Of a stretch of 64,000 nucleotides of DNA, positions 16,606 through 25,218 are shown piece by piece (the stretch's first letter is position 1; the number at the start of each line of letters is the position of its first letter). Origin of the DNA: Rhodospirillaceae bacterium (GTDB lineage Bacteria; Pseudomonadota; Alphaproteobacteria; Thalassobaculales; Thalassobaculaceae); the NCBI GenBank assembly GCA_002708305.1, contig PANE01000041.1:1-64000 (forward strand), written 5' to 3'. The translations under genes were made by a program, and so were the position numbers. Below the pieces are notes generated by a model. The model worked only from the letters and a program-made list of their open reading frames with translations, had not been told where the DNA came from and did not search any database.

Positions 16606-18063
16606 TTAGCCATAGATAGCCTGTTCACCAGGAGCGGGAGTTCCATTGAAACTACCTTTTTTTAATACAGCATCTCTTCCTCCATGCTTCTTGACTAGTG
16701 CCGCCTGATCTTTTTTTGCATTCTGATCTACTAATTCAGGGTCACAAATATTTCGCAATTCTATTTCAAGTTCTTTGACTGAGGCAAAGTATGAAGGATC
16801 ATTTATGAGGTTTTTTTTCTCTAAGGGATCGGCATCAAGGTCAAATAATTGTGCTGGATAATCGACGTAATATACGTATTTCAAGTTTCGTATGCGTATC
16901 ATGAAACAACCAGTTGCTGCTCCAACAGCATGGTATTCACTAAAGACTACCTTTTTGCTGTCGTTATCTTCATTGGCAGTATTCCATAACGATTTTCCAG
17001 GGCGTGCTTGGTCATCTTGATTAGGCGTTATCCCAACGGTATGCAATATAGTTGGATAAAAATCCAACAATGAAACGGGAGTTTTCACTTTTTTTGACTT
17101 TGGAATGTTAGGGCCTAATGCGATTAAGGGTATGCCGACTGACTCCTCATACATATTTGATTTACCCCAAAGACCGCGCGCGCCAAGATTATCGCCATGG
17201 TCGCTTGTGTATATAACTCGGGTTTTTGAAGATTCCCCCGATCTTTCTAAAGCATTCAGAATTTTGCCTACATTATGATCTAGGAATGTACATAAACCAA
17301 AATAGGAGGCTATAGCTATTCGGCGTGTTTCGTCAGTAAAAAATTGATCATATAGTTGGCATTTAGCTTGTTCATTAATCCAGGGATGCCGTTTGACTCC
17401 ATTATCAGGATGGTCCCTTGGTAGTGGGATCGACTCGGGTGGATAGAGGTCAAAGAACTCTGGTGGTGAGATTAGAGGAAAATGCGGACACACTAATGAC
17501 ACAAAAAGTACCCAAGATTTTTTTTGTTTCGCTGCGTGCTCTGTGAGCCATGTTTCCGCTTCTTTGGTTATCTGTTTGTCATAATCTATGTAGGAAGAGT
17601 TTCCAGGACCAATCTTTTCCGCCAGCGATTTGGTTTTTGGTCGAGGAGGAAGTTTATCTCTTACTGCACCCATAATATCACCGACCCCATCCACCACATG
17701 CATAGGCACAATTTGAGTATCAAAACCGGTTGGGGTGATTTCGTCTCTATAGTGTAGTTTTCCTATTGAAAGAACAGAGATTTCATTTTCTTGAAGCCGG
17801 TGCGCCCAGCCCTTTACTCTGCCATCGTAAGGATGGGCATTACACCAATAACCTGTTTGATGTGTGCAGTAACCCGTAGCAAAAGCTGCCCTAGCGGGCA
17901 CACATATAGGTGAAGGAGTGTATGCATTTGTAAAACGGGTTCCGCCTTGTGCTAATGAATCAAGATAAGGGGTTTTAACTATTGGGTGACCGGCGCACCC
18001 CATGGCTCCAGCCTGATGTTCATCGGCCATAATAATTAGAAGGTTGGTGTTATCCGCAGTCAT
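16606..18063 (-). CDS. Cytoplasmic Cys-type sulfatase (choline-sulfatase-like)
   Basis: A 485-residue alkaline-phosphatase-superfamily hydrolase. The sulfatase signature CxPxR is present as C54-V-P-A-R58; the Cys must be oxidised to formylglycine to work. Metal-site residues appear as D14/E15 (MADEHQ) and in SDHGDNLGARGLWGK. GKLHYRDE is comparable with GKMHF in choline sulfatases. No signal peptide is seen, so it should act in the cytoplasm on an imported sulfate ester such as an alkyl or choline sulfate. A phosphonate monoester hydrolase role is possible. No formylglycine-generating enzyme is in the window. It is divergent from the CoA-transferase gene. Confidence 0.87.
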   Translation of the reverse strand: MTADNTNLLIIMADEHQAGAMGCAGHPIVKTPYLDSLAQGGTRFTNAYTPSPICVPARAAFATGYCTHQTGYWCNAHPYDGRVKGWAHRLQENEISVLSIGKLHYRDEITPTGFDTQIVPMHVVDGVGDIMGAVRDKLPPRPKTKSLAEKIGPGNSSYIDYDKQITKEAETWLTEHAAKQKKSWVLFVSLVCPHFPLISPPEFFDLYPPESIPLPRDHPDNGVKRHPWINEQAKCQLYDQFFTDETRRIAIASYFGLCTFLDHNVGKILNALERSGESSKTRVIYTSDHGDNLGARGLWGKSNMYEESVGIPLIALGPNIPKSKKVKTPVSLLDFYPTILHTVGITPNQDDQARPGKSLWNTANEDNDSKKVVFSEYHAVGAATGCFMIRIRNLKYVYYVDYPAQLFDLDADPLEKKNLINDPSYFASVKELEIELRNICDPELVDQNAKKDQAALVKKHGGRDAVLKKGSFNGTPAPGEQAIYG

Positions 18064-18295
18064 CTTTACCGCCTCTCCAATCTTTGCAATATTATATATT
18101 TTGTTGAAAAGAGTATTTATCGGTGGGTATGTAGTACAGAAATTATTGCTATGACGATCTTCTTGATCGGACAGGCGATGCCTTGGGTGCTATTTTTAGG
18201 ATAATTTACGGAATCGAATCACAAAAACTCCTGCCCTTTAATAAACAGTCTATGTAGCAGGAAAAATTAAATATGTTTTTGATTGGAGTATTTAA

Positions 18296-19480
18296 ATGGC
18301 TGGTGTTTTGGATGGTATCCGCGTCCTGGATTTTGGGCGCTATATTGCAGGACCTTTTTGTGGAATGCTTTTGGGTGATATGGGGGCGGAGGTCATCAGA
18401 ATAGATAAGCTTTCGGGAAGTGAAGATAGGTATCTTGTGCCAGTTGCTGAGAGTGGTGAGGGTCCGTTATTTTTAGCTTTAAATAGAAATAAATTATCGC
18501 TAACCCTTAACCCTATGAAACCTGAAGGTCGAGAAGTTGTTCGAAAGCTAGTTGAAACAGCAGACGTGGTTATCGCAAATTTACCACAACCTACGCTAGA
18601 GGCGATGGGTATTGATTACGATAGTCTTAAGGCGATTAAGCCTGATATTATCCTTACAACTGTAACTGCATATGGAAATGGGGGGCCTTATAGCGAACGC
18701 GTTGGGTTTGACGGTGTGGCACAAGCATTAGCTGGAGCTACTTACATGGGAGGGCATCCCGGAGACCCTATGAAATCTTTCGTTCCGTTCGCGGACTTTG
18801 GCACTGCAACAATGGCTGCCTTCGGTACTATGTCTGCGCTATTAGACAGAGAAAAGACAGGGAAAGGCCAACTTGTAGAAGGAGCATTAACACGGACCGT
18901 AATGGCTTTCAATATATCGTTAATAGCTGAAGAAGCGCTAAGATCAATCGATCGTCCTGCTTATGGTAATCGTGGCTACAGCGCAGGACCGAGTGATGTT
19001 TTTAAGACAACTGATGGTGCAGTGATGGTGCAGGTGGTTGGTCAACCTCTTTTTGAGAGATGGGCAAAACTGATGAAAGAAGATAGTTGGCTCAATGATC
19101 CGCGCTTTGCAACAGATATGGACCGTGGTGAAAATGGAGCGCTTTTGAGTGCACGCATGCAAATGTGGTGCAAAGATATGACAACTAAAGAGGTGCTTGA
19201 TAAACTCGATGAGGCTCGGATTCCTTGTGGCCCTGTGCTCAGTGCTAAACAGGTGTTAGAGGACCCACATATAAAAGCTATGGATTTCCTAGAGGATATG
19301 AAATTTCCGGGGCTCAATAAGCCAATCCCAATTACAACCACTCCAGTTAAATTATCCAGAACACCAGGTACAATCAGAAGGCCGACTGCTATGCTGGGAG
19401 AGCACACGAACGCCATTCTCAAGGAGTTAAATTATACAGAGGACCAAATCACTGAGATGAGAAAAGCTAGAGCTGTTTAA
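18296..19480 (+). CDS. Class III CoA-transferase (CaiB/BaiF family)
   Basis: A 394-residue CoA-transferase. The N-terminal LDGIRVLDFGRYIAGPFCGMLLGDMGAEVIRID is the family opening, and D167 in FADFGT is the catalytic Asp that forms the acyl-CoA anhydride. TGKGQLVEGAL follows as usual. Enzymes of this family move CoA between carboxylic acids such as oxalate/formate, carnitine, bile acids or succinate/others. The start sits 7-8 bases after GGAG. It is divergent from the sulfatase across a 230-base gap and is transcribed alone. It would activate a carboxylate product of the local oxidative enzymes, which is inference. Confidence 0.92.
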   Translation: MAGVLDGIRVLDFGRYIAGPFCGMLLGDMGAEVIRIDKLSGSEDRYLVPVAESGEGPLFLALNRNKLSLTLNPMKPEGREVVRKLVETADVVIANLPQPTLEAMGIDYDSLKAIKPDIILTTVTAYGNGGPYSERVGFDGVAQALAGATYMGGHPGDPMKSFVPFADFGTATMAAFGTMSALLDREKTGKGQLVEGALTRTVMAFNISLIAEEALRSIDRPAYGNRGYSAGPSDVFKTTDGAVMVQVVGQPLFERWAKLMKEDSWLNDPRFATDMDRGENGALLSARMQMWCKDMTTKEVLDKLDEARIPCGPVLSAKQVLEDPHIKAMDFLEDMKFPGLNKPIPITTTPVKLSRTPGTIRRPTAMLGEHTNAILKELNYTEDQITEMRKARAV

Positions 19481-19488
19481 CCAAGGAT

Positions 19489-20304
19489 TTAAAATGTTTG
19501 ATCCATCGACATAGAAGGTTGGTCGCATACTGATTCGCCAATTTCCGTTGCTGGAATACCTGCTACGGAAGTATTATCGGGAACATCTTTCACAACAACG
19601 CTTCCCGCCCCGATTCGACAGCAGGTGCCAATGGTGATGTTCCCTAGCACTGCTGCTCCAGCGCCAATCATCGTCCCAGATCCTATTGTGGGATGCCGAT
19701 TGCCTCTATCTTTACCCGTGCCCCCCAAAGTAACACCGTGTAACAATGAAACGCTGTCCCCTAAAATGGCTGTTTCTCCTATGACGACCCCGGTAGCATG
19801 ATCCAGCATAATACCTTTACCAATCTTCGCCGCAGGATGAATATCGACTTGAAAAGTTTGTGAAACTCTATTTTGGATATATTGTGCAAGTGTTTTTCTT
19901 CCCTGTTTCCATAGCCAATGTGCTATTCTATAAGCTTGTATCGATTGATACCCTTTATAAAAAATGAAGGGTTCTAGATAGCTGTTGCAGGCAGGGTCTC
20001 TTTCATATGTAGCTGATAAATCTGCACGCGCCGACGCTATGATATCTAAATCCTGGCTGATTGGTTCATATAATATTTGATAGAGCGATAGTGGACTTAT
20101 TTCCGAAGCTCCTAGTTTTGAAGATAAAAGAAAGGCAAGGGCGGTTTGAAATGAATTCTGTTCCAAAACTGCTGTTTGGAGCCAACTTGCCAACGCTGTT
20201 TCCTCGATGAGCCAACGTTCTGCATCTTGTCGCATAGCTTGCCAAATTGGATCGACTGTAGTTGTTGCCGCTGTTTCTATAGAGGTCATATTGTTACCAA
20301 TCAT
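19489..20304 (-). CDS. cysE: Serine O-acetyltransferase
   Basis: A 271-residue enzyme that makes O-acetylserine from serine and acetyl-CoA, the first step of cysteine synthesis. The N-terminal helical domain contains DPIWQAMRQDAERW. The left-handed beta helix shows hexapeptide repeats, including DHATGVVIGETA and GVTLGGTGKDRGNRHPTIG, with catalytic His residues in the DHAT and GNRHP contexts. The C-terminus ends in MDQTF, not the Ile end typical of cysteine synthase binding. The first ATG at 20304 is used; a second in-frame ATG at 20289 is equally possible. It is convergent with the CoA-transferase gene, with only 8 bases between them. Confidence 0.95.
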   Translation of the reverse strand: MIGNNMTSIETAATTTVDPIWQAMRQDAERWLIEETALASWLQTAVLEQNSFQTALAFLLSSKLGASEISPLSLYQILYEPISQDLDIIASARADLSATYERDPACNSYLEPFIFYKGYQSIQAYRIAHWLWKQGRKTLAQYIQNRVSQTFQVDIHPAAKIGKGIMLDHATGVVIGETAILGDSVSLLHGVTLGGTGKDRGNRHPTIGSGTMIGAGAAVLGNITIGTCCRIGAGSVVVKDVPDNTSVAGIPATEIGESVCDQPSMSMDQTF

Positions 20305-20387
20305 TTGCTCATTTAACTCAGTTTGTTTTTAAGGTTTGCGATCCTAAGGGTAGTAATAAAATCTATTGGTTCGAAGCAGTGCATATT

Positions 20388-20402
20388 CTTGCCGATGGCA
20401 AG
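20388..20402. other. Short perfect hairpin in a 242-base gap
   Basis: CTTGCC and GGCAAG form a perfect 6-bp stem around GAT. On the + strand it is followed by CACGG and five T. It lies between cysE and the aldo/keto reductase gene, both on the minus strand, where it would be upstream of cysE. It could be a weak terminator or an operator. Nothing else is recognised between 20305 and 20546. Confidence 0.3.
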
Positions 20403-20546
20403 CACGGTTTTTAGACGTTCACAAACCTAAACCTGGTTACCTTCTAATTAGTAGTTTCATTTGCCACTTCAAGCTTTTGGATCTATTGCGTGAGGTTCTT
20501 CAACCAAATGATCTAAGTTATGATGTCATATTCGTTAGAGACTTGA

Positions 20547-21488
20547 TTATTTTTGCGAAATATTGTCCACCATGGACACCTGCTCCGGCGTCATTTCCCA
20601 GCCGATCGCATTAACGTTAGCATCAATTTGTTCGGGCTTGGTTGCTCCCGCGATTATGCTTGCTACAGTTGGCCGAGTTGCCATCCAGCTGAAAGCTAAT
20701 TCGAGAAGTGTGTGTCCATGTTCCTTTGCAAAAGAGTTTAATTTTTCTACGATCGAAAAATTTTGATTTGTTACATAAATCCGATTGGCAAACTTCGGCA
20801 TATCGGTAAGCCTAGCTCCCTCAGGCATTTTATTCGATTGGTACTTGCCGGTTAATAAGCCACTTGCTAGAGGAAAATAAGGTAAAAGTCCGCATCCATA
20901 TTTCTGCATTGCGGGTATTAATTCTTTCTCAATGGCCCGGTTTAAAATATTATATTCATCTTGGCACGAAACAAAGCGACTCAGATGCGACGATTTTGAG
21001 GTCCATTGAGATTCGACAACCTGCCAAGATGTGAGGTTAGAGCACCCGATGTAACGAACCTTCCCTTGTGTAACCAAATCTTCTAAAGCCCTAAGGGTTT
21101 CTTCAATAGGTGTTAGAGGGTCCTGTTGGTGGAGTTGGTAAAGATCAAGCCAATCTGTTTTCAATCGGGTTAAACTATCCTCTACGGCAGACATTATATA
21201 GCGTCGCGACGCCCCGATTTTAACTCCATCGTCGCTCATGGCCATCCCAAATTTAGATGCTAAAACGATATCTTTACGTTTTTGGCCTAATATTTTACCT
21301 AATTGCTCTTCCGATCCACCTCGCGCGCCATACATATCGGCTGTGTCAAATAAAGTTATACCTTTATCTATCGCTCGATCTACTACAGCGCGTGTACCTT
21401 CCAGATCTAAGCGCATACCAAAATTATTGCACCCTAGCCCTACTGTTGAAACTCGTAGCCCCGACGTCCCTAAATTTCGATATTCCAT
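20547..21488 (-). CDS. Aldo/keto reductase
   Basis: A 313-residue NADPH-dependent reductase of the YajO/Tas/Kv-beta-like group. The catalytic tetrad is complete: D48, Y53 (DTADMYG), K79 (ASKFG) and H120 (LYQLH). A nucleotide-binding segment near the end contains IIAGATKPEQI. Such enzymes reduce aldehydes and ketones, often in stress response or sugar metabolism. It is a single gene, divergent from the marR gene across 143 bases, so it could be under that regulator. This is inference; the TTGCC/GGCAA arms there are too short to call an operator. Confidence 0.92.
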   Translation of the reverse strand: MEYRNLGTSGLRVSTVGLGCNNFGMRLDLEGTRAVVDRAIDKGITLFDTADMYGARGGSEEQLGKILGQKRKDIVLASKFGMAMSDDGVKIGASRRYIMSAVEDSLTRLKTDWLDLYQLHQQDPLTPIEETLRALEDLVTQGKVRYIGCSNLTSWQVVESQWTSKSSHLSRFVSCQDEYNILNRAIEKELIPAMQKYGCGLLPYFPLASGLLTGKYQSNKMPEGARLTDMPKFANRIYVTNQNFSIVEKLNSFAKEHGHTLLELAFSWMATRPTVASIIAGATKPEQIDANVNAIGWEMTPEQVSMVDNISQK

Positions 21489-21631
21489 TTATACCCTCCC
21501 TCAAGGTTTCAAAAATATCTTAAGTGAGAGTTAAAGCCAATATTTTTATGACTATACTAAACGCCCAATAAATTAATTGCCCTAACAATAATGTTCTTGG
21601 CAAATATAAGGTAGGCAACTATATAAGGTAT

Positions 21632-22072
21632 ATGGAACGTGAAAACCTTGATCGGAACTTTGGTTTCCTTCTCCACGACGTCTCTCGTTTGATGAAAACG
21701 ATGTTCGATCGCCGTGGGCGTGACTTGGGGTTAACACGATCGCAATGGTGGGTGCTAACTATGTTATATGCTAAAGAGGGCGTCACACAATCGGAATTGG
21801 CAGATTTCATGGACCTGGAAAAGCCAACGCTGGGTCGGCTCCTTGACCGGATGCAGGAAAAATATTGGATTGAAAGAAGACCGGACAGTTTAGATAGGCG
21901 TGTTAACAGACTATATCTGACTGACAAGGTTCAAGAAATAATGCGCGCTTTGAGAAAGACTGCGGCAGATGTTCGTAAAGATGCACTAGGTGATTTGGAT
22001 GAGGTGGATCGTGAGAATTTTATCGATACGTTAATTAAAATAAAAAATAATCTTTCTAGCTTAGGCAGTTGA
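21632..22072 (+). CDS. MarR family transcriptional regulator
   Basis: A 146-residue winged-helix regulator. The core contains LTRSQWWVLTMLYAKEGVTQSELADFMDLEKPTLGRLLDRM, then the wing WIERRPDSLDRRVNRLYLT. MarR proteins bind palindromic operators as dimers and are usually released by phenolic ligands. It precedes an EmrA-like membrane fusion gene by 110 bases on the same strand and is divergent from the aldo/keto reductase. A role in controlling these neighbours is likely from context. Confidence 0.93.
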   Translation: MERENLDRNFGFLLHDVSRLMKTMFDRRGRDLGLTRSQWWVLTMLYAKEGVTQSELADFMDLEKPTLGRLLDRMQEKYWIERRPDSLDRRVNRLYLTDKVQEIMRALRKTAADVRKDALGDLDEVDRENFIDTLIKIKNNLSSLGS

Positions 22073-22182
22073 GGTTCTGAGTTGTTTGAGTTTAAAACTC
22101 CCTTAGTTTGTTTGTTCAGTAATTAAAAAATAAAGTTAAGCATAGATCTTGTATTAAAATAGAATAAATAAGGCAAATCGTC

Positions 22183-23328
22183 ATGACAGAAGATCAAGAT
22201 ATCGAAACCTCTTCCGAAAAAGGGGCTATCCCTGTTCGATCAGAACGGAGGTGGGGCAGAACAATTTTAAGAACATTTTTGCTGGTTGTGATTCCTCTCG
22301 GTGCGTTAGCTGTAGGTGGCTACTGGTACGAGGCTACGGGAAGATATATCGAAACAGAGAATGCCTATGTTAAGACTAATGTAATCGCCATTAGCGCAGA
22401 TATAGACGGCCGAGTGACGAAGGTATTTGTTGATGAGAACCAGAGAGTCTCTAAAGGTGACCTTTTGTTCCAAATGGACCCGAATTCATATAATATGGCC
22501 GTTCGCATGGCTGAATCTCAGAGAGAAGCGGTGCGCCAAAACATATCCGCCACGCGCGCGGAATATTACCAAATAGTAGCAGAGATAGAGGAGAAAAAAG
22601 CCAACGTTATTTATTATCAGCGAGAAGCTAAACGACAAAGAAAACTGATAAAAAAATCAATCACAACCCGAGCTAGGTTAGACGAAGCGGAATTCAATTT
22701 GACAGCAGCCAAACAAGAAGTTGCGACACGACGACAGAAAATTCGGACAGTATTGGCTATGTTAGGAGGTGATCCTGCCCGACGTTTTGAAGAACATCCC
22801 GACTTCATGATGGCTGAAACTGAACTCTCTATGGCAGAAATGAACCTTGGTTACACAGAAATTCGGGCACCAATCGATGGGATTGTTACACGACTTAAAT
22901 TGGAGCCAGGTGAATGGGTCGAATCAGGCGAACCGGCTTTTGGACTGATCTCGGTAAACCGTGTATGGATCGAAGCAAACCTCAAGGAAACTCAGCTTAC
23001 GCATGTTAGAGACAATCAAGATGTGACGGTAGAATTGGACGCCTACCCGAATCAAATCTGGAAAGCGAAAGTAGCAAGTATTAGTCCTGCAACTGGAGCT
23101 GAATTCTCGGTTTTACCGCCGCAGAACGCATCTGGTAATTGGGTTAAGGTAGTACAACGTTTGCCTGTAAGGATAGCATTAGACCAAAAGAACGACCAAC
23201 CGCCGCTCCGAGCAGGAATGACAGCAACAGTCTCAATTGATACGCATCACAAGAGAGAGTTATGGGCGTCTATGCGGGCTACTTTATTGGAAGTTATTTC
23301 TCATAGAAAAAGCAAAGAGAGTGAATAA
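22183..23328 (+). CDS. HlyD/EmrA-type membrane fusion protein
   Basis: A 381-residue periplasmic adaptor of tripartite efflux systems. It has a cytoplasmic N-tail, one membrane segment near residues 28-48, and then TENAYVKTNVIAISADIDGRV, the typical start of the EmrA lipoyl-like domain. A long coiled-coil hairpin runs from about 105 to 195, followed by GYTEIRAPIDGIVTRL and a beta-barrel. It normally links an inner-membrane pump (EmrB, MFS) to an outer-membrane channel. Here no pump gene follows: the next genes are 4.5S RNA and dnaX. The marR gene just upstream fits drug- or phenol-responsive control. Confidence 0.92.
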   Translation: MTEDQDIETSSEKGAIPVRSERRWGRTILRTFLLVVIPLGALAVGGYWYEATGRYIETENAYVKTNVIAISADIDGRVTKVFVDENQRVSKGDLLFQMDPNSYNMAVRMAESQREAVRQNISATRAEYYQIVAEIEEKKANVIYYQREAKRQRKLIKKSITTRARLDEAEFNLTAAKQEVATRRQKIRTVLAMLGGDPARRFEEHPDFMMAETELSMAEMNLGYTEIRAPIDGIVTRLKLEPGEWVESGEPAFGLISVNRVWIEANLKETQLTHVRDNQDVTVELDAYPNQIWKAKVASISPATGAEFSVLPPQNASGNWVKVVQRLPVRIALDQKNDQPPLRAGMTATVSIDTHHKRELWASMRATLLEVISHRKSKESE

Positions 23329-23365
23329 ATGGAGGGCATGGCATAATTTTAATGGCAACATCTAC

Positions 23366-23395
23366 TTGCATATTACTCCTTAATACCGATATAAA
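23366..23395 (+). promoter_or_regulatory. Probable sigma70-type promoter of the 4.5S RNA gene
   Basis: TTGCAT (23366-23371) and TATAAA (23390-23395) are separated by 18 bases. The predicted RNA start at about 23402-23403 coincides with the first base of the 4.5S RNA terminal stem, which supports the call. Confidence 0.6.
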
Positions 23396-23402
23396 GTCCA
23401 GA

Positions 23403-23496
23403 GGAAGGTTGTGGTGGACAGGTTCCTCGCCAATTCGGTCAGGTCCGGAAGGAAGCAGCCGCAACGAGTTTTTCCTGGGTCACTTTTCAACCTTCC
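23403..23496 (+). ncRNA. ffs: Signal recognition particle 4.5S RNA
   Basis: The conserved apical hairpin of SRP RNA is present as GGTCAGGTCCGGAAGGAAGC (23438-23457), with its GGAA tetraloop. The outer stem closes as GGAAGGTTG (23403-23411) with CAACCTTCC (23488-23496), giving a short bacterial RNA of about 94 nt without an Alu domain. It binds Ffh and directs membrane-protein targeting. Its position just before dnaX is common in alphaproteobacteria. Confidence 0.95.
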
Positions 23497-23518
23497 GCTT
23501 ACACTCTATATATGACGT

Positions 23519-25204
23519 ATGAATAATAGTATCAATGATCAGAAGTCGATAGAATACCGAGTGCTCGCTCGCAAGTATCGTCCGCAAACCTTTAGTGATT
23601 TAATTGGTCAAGATACATTAGTCAAAACTTTGGAGAATGCGCTTAAGCAGGGGAGACTGGCGCATGCGTTTATCCTTACTGGAGTTAGAGGGGTTGGAAA
23701 AACCACAACTGCAAGGATAATAGCTAAGGGTTTAAACTGCATAGGGACCGATGGTTTGAGCGGTCCCACAACTAATCCGTGTGGGGTGTGTAGTAATTGT
23801 TTTTCAATAACTGACGATCGGCATGTGGATGTTATTGAAATGGATGCTGCCAGCCGCACTGGTATAGACGATATTCGTGAAATTATTGATGGCGTGCGGT
23901 ACAAACCAGTCAGCGGTAGATACAAAATTTATATAATCGATGAAGTGCACATGCTTTCGCGGAATGCCTTTAACGCTCTCCTTAAGACACTCGAGGAGCC
24001 ACCAGAAAATGTGAAATTTATTTTTGCGACGACGGAAATTCGTAAAGTACCGGTTACGGTGCTGTCACGTTGTCAACGTTTTGATCTCCGGAGGATCACT
24101 CAGGAGGATTTGATCGCGTTATTTTCGTCGATTTGTAAGAAAGAAGAAATAACAGCCGAGAATGAACCGCTGCAGTTAATTGCCCGAGCTGCTGATGGAT
24201 CAGCACGAGATGGGCTATCGCTTTTAGACCAAGCAATGGCTCTTGTTGGAGGCCATATAACTACTGAATCAGTGCAAAAAATGCTTGGCCTTAGTAGTCA
24301 ATTCGAGTTGTTTGCGGTTTTTGAGGAACTGATGGGGGGGCAGCTACCTGAAGCTCTCTTGCGTGTTGCCAAGTTAAATGAGCTAGGTGCTGATCCTCTG
24401 CAGATAGCCCAAGATCTATTAGCTATTACTCATTTAGTTACCAAATTTAAGGTTGCTCCAGAGATTGTGGGACGCTCTGTGACAGATTTAGAAAGCGAAA
24501 AGGGTAATGATCTAGCCTCTCGATTACCTATGGTTCAGCTCGGACGATGCTGGCAGATGCTCATTAAAGGTATAAGTGAAATACAAAATGCATCTTCGGC
24601 TTTACCCGCACTAGAAATGGTTTTAATCAGACTTGCTTATCTCTCAGACTCTGCGGTAGGTGAGGCAAGTGCAGAAGAAAAAAAAACTGACGTAAAAAAA
24701 AAAATTAATGAGCCTGAATCTTTAGAGGCCAAGAAACTGCAAGTTTTGCCCCCAACCATTGGAAGTTTTTCTGAAGACATAGACACATCTGTAATAAGGA
24801 GTTTTGAGGAAATAGTGAACTTATTTGAAAGAAAAAAAGAGGGATTAATCTATGCTAAATTGGTTACGAATGTGCGACCAGTTCGCATGACCACTGGTCG
24901 ATTGGAAATAATGCAAACTGCTGAGATAGATGAAAAGTTTGTTGGTCAAATGGGTAAATTACTGAGTAAGTGGAGCGGGCAAGACTGGATGATTTCTATA
25001 GTCCAGGAGGAAGGACAAAAAACTATCCAAGAGCAGATGATATCAAGAGACAAAGATGTTAAATTAGCAGCATTGCGGGATCCACTGGTTGCCTGTGTTA
25101 TTGAAGCGTTTCCAGGTGCACAAGTTACTGCAGTTCGTCCACTATTGAGTAACAGTTCAGATGCCAAAAGTAACGAAATTGATATCGCAACAGATAATAC
25201 TTAA
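23519..25204 (+). CDS. dnaX: DNA polymerase III subunit gamma/tau
   Basis: A 561-residue clamp-loader ATPase. Walker A GVRGVGKT lies at 55-62, a zinc module uses C74, C88, C91 and C94, Walker B IIDEVHM is near 139-145, and sensor 1 FIFATTE follows. The core ends near residue 380 and is followed by a polar linker with AEEKKTDVKKK and a C-terminal tau region that contacts the polymerase and helicase. The linker DNA carries A9 and A11 tracts that look made for slippage (see separate entry). The gene follows ffs by 22 bases and precedes ybaB-recR, a classic order. Confidence 0.97.
   Translation: MNNSINDQKSIEYRVLARKYRPQTFSDLIGQDTLVKTLENALKQGRLAHAFILTGVRGVGKTTTARIIAKGLNCIGTDGLSGPTTNPCGVCSNCFSITDDRHVDVIEMDAASRTGIDDIREIIDGVRYKPVSGRYKIYIIDEVHMLSRNAFNALLKTLEEPPENVKFIFATTEIRKVPVTVLSRCQRFDLRRITQEDLIALFSSICKKEEITAENEPLQLIARAADGSARDGLSLLDQAMALVGGHITTESVQKMLGLSSQFELFAVFEELMGGQLPEALLRVAKLNELGADPLQIAQDLLAITHLVTKFKVAPEIVGRSVTDLESEKGNDLASRLPMVQLGRCWQMLIKGISEIQNASSALPALEMVLIRLAYLSDSAVGEASAEEKKTDVKKKINEPESLEAKKLQVLPPTIGSFSEDIDTSVIRSFEEIVNLFERKKEGLIYAKLVTNVRPVRMTTGRLEIMQTAEIDEKFVGQMGKLLSKWSGQDWMISIVQEEGQKTIQEQMISRDKDVKLAALRDPLVACVIEAFPGAQVTAVRPLLSNSSDAKSNEIDIATDNT
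24678..24704 (+). promoter_or_regulatory. Probable slippage/frameshift site in dnaX (A9 and A11 tracts)
   Basis: Nine A (24678-24686) and eleven A (24694-24704) are separated by CTGACGT. Reading the frame, gain of one A or a -1 ribosomal shift gives AAC-TGA after the first tract (protein of 390 residues) or AAT-TAA after the second (396 residues). Loss of one A also stops within a few codons. A Shine-Dalgarno-like GGTGAGG lies about 13 bases upstream. Known dnaX genes make gamma by -1 frameshifting (E. coli) or transcriptional slippage on an A run (Thermus). Confidence 0.7.
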
Positions 25205-25218
25205 CTGGGAAAATTGAT

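Noticed and set aside
20366-20614. Open frame of 82 residues in the gap between cysE and the aldo/keto reductase
   Set aside because: No ribosome site and no family match, and its end overlaps the reductase gene. Composition looks random.
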